Shown here one piece after another: positions 5,720 through 6,306 of a stretch of DNA of 6,306 bases; the first letter of the stretch is position 1, and each line of letters begins with the position of its first letter. The notes under the pieces were generated by a model. That model was not told the DNA's origin. It was given only the letters and a program-made list of their open reading frames with translations, and searched no databases. The stretch lies in the NCBI GenBank assembly GCA_016302405.1, contig JAEDNR010000095.1, positions 1-6,306 on the forward strand, in the 5' to 3' direction. The stretch comes from Oscillospiraceae bacterium (lineage in GTDB: Bacteria > Bacillota > Clostridia > Oscillospirales > Oscillospiraceae). Both the position numbers and the translations under genes were made by a program.

Positions 5720-6306
5720 CTGTATCCGTCATTACAGTCCCGGATAATTCTGCGGATTGTCTTGTTCAGCGTTCCCTGGTAGTAGGTTCCGCCCTCACGG
5801 TTGACAAAGAGAAAATCTGTGTAGCCATCAATCACTACTTTGCACTGGATACCTGCTTCCCGCTGATACTCCCGTTCCATCAAAAACGCTTCTTTGACAA
5901 AATCCAGCATCGGCACCTGCCGAATGCCGGCTTTCGTCTTGGGCGTATGGACATTAAAATAACAGCCTTGCTTGCTTTCGGTATCTCTGTGATCGTAGTA
6001 CACCAGAGTATGATTTACATCGATCATTCCTTCCTCAAGGTCAATGTCGCACCAGCGCAATCCGGCGACCTCACCAATTCGCAGGCCCGTTCCAATCATG
6101 ACCGCAAAAATCCGATACCAATGATTGTAGGTTGGATGGGTTCTCAGATAGTTCAGAAGCAATTCCTGTTCCGGCTTTGTAAGGCCTCTGCGCTTCTCTG
6201 TTTTGAAAACATGAGACTGCTTCAGCTCCTTCAAAACACCGTCCGAGGGATTGTTGGCGATATATCTGTCATCGACTGCCATTTGCAGAACCTGATGAAG
6301 CACCGT

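Larger units (their letters stand above)
5635..6306 (-). pseudogene. Truncated tyrosine recombinase (phage/ICE-type integrase), 5' end outside window
   Basis: The frame enters from the right edge; the GTG at 6303 is just an internal codon. About 190 residues match the second half of a Tn916/phage-type integrase. They include the end of the arm/core-binding region, then catalytic Arg I in GTGLRIGE and the catalytic-lysine hairpin HTPKTKAGIRQVPM, followed by the segment DGYTDFLFVNR typical of Tn916-like Int. Integrase similarity ends near IIRDCND (about 5728). The remaining 30 codons are unrelated, and the frame stops by TGA at 5635-5637. The HxxR box, the second histidine and the nucleophilic tyrosine are all absent, so it cannot catalyse recombination alone. 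Base composition is lower in GC than the regulator beyond the junction. It marks an older mobile element whose 3' half was lost or displaced. Family assignment is strong; the cause of truncation is inference. Confidence 0.9.

Noticed and set aside
4932..5732. A longer regulator starting at 5732
   Set aside because: The extra 34 residues run through the hairpin and the ribosome site; the receiver domain starts canonically at the ATG at 5630.
1..6306. CRISPR array, tRNA, rRNA, toxin-antitoxin pair, agrB or agrD
   Set aside because: I found no regularly spaced repeat array, no cloverleaf or rRNA-like stretch, and no supported small gene in the gaps at 1-127, 3786-4264 or 5631-5730.

Overview
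The window looks like accessory DNA from a gut Clostridia, most likely an Oscillospiraceae-type genome (Faecalibacterium, Gemmiger and relatives). This rests on protein style (GHKL kinase, LytTR regulator, paired ABC exporter halves), strong AGGAGG-type ribosome sites, GC-rich coding DNA, and an intergenic hairpin repeat of a kind I associate with that family. The family assignment is inference. All supported genes lie on the minus strand, so the biological reading order runs from the right edge to the left.

Right edge (about 5730-6306): a broken tyrosine recombinase, open at the window edge and cut off before its HxxR and tyrosine boxes. Its frame runs on through about 90 bases of non-integrase sequence and stops inside the ribosome site of the next gene. 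Next come a LytTR response regulator (4932-5630) and, 4 bases after its stop, a 220-residue GHKL histidine kinase (4265-4927). The kinase has no membrane or recognisable sensor region.

Middle (3786-4264): no protein gene. About 230 bp here form a MITE-like element whose two ends are mirror copies of a double hairpin. Beyond it is the control region of the exporter genes: a perfect 12-bp direct repeat with a 21-bp period, abutting a promoter with a fair -10 and a poor -35. That geometry fits a LytTR activator site.

Left (128-3785): two full-length ABC exporter half-transporters overlapping by 11 bp, almost certainly one heterodimer. A hairpin follows at 69-102. Bases 1-39 are an inverted, about 85% identical copy of the outer flank of the MITE (3974-4012), so the exporter module is bracketed by inverted repeat copies.

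Working model (inference): the two-component pair senses a cytoplasmic or partner-relayed signal and turns on the ABC pair, which exports a peptide, antimicrobial or other amphipathic compound. No AgrB, AgrD, bacteriocin precursor or C39 peptidase domain is visible. That favours an immunity or efflux role over autoinducer production, but the substrate cannot be read from this sequence.
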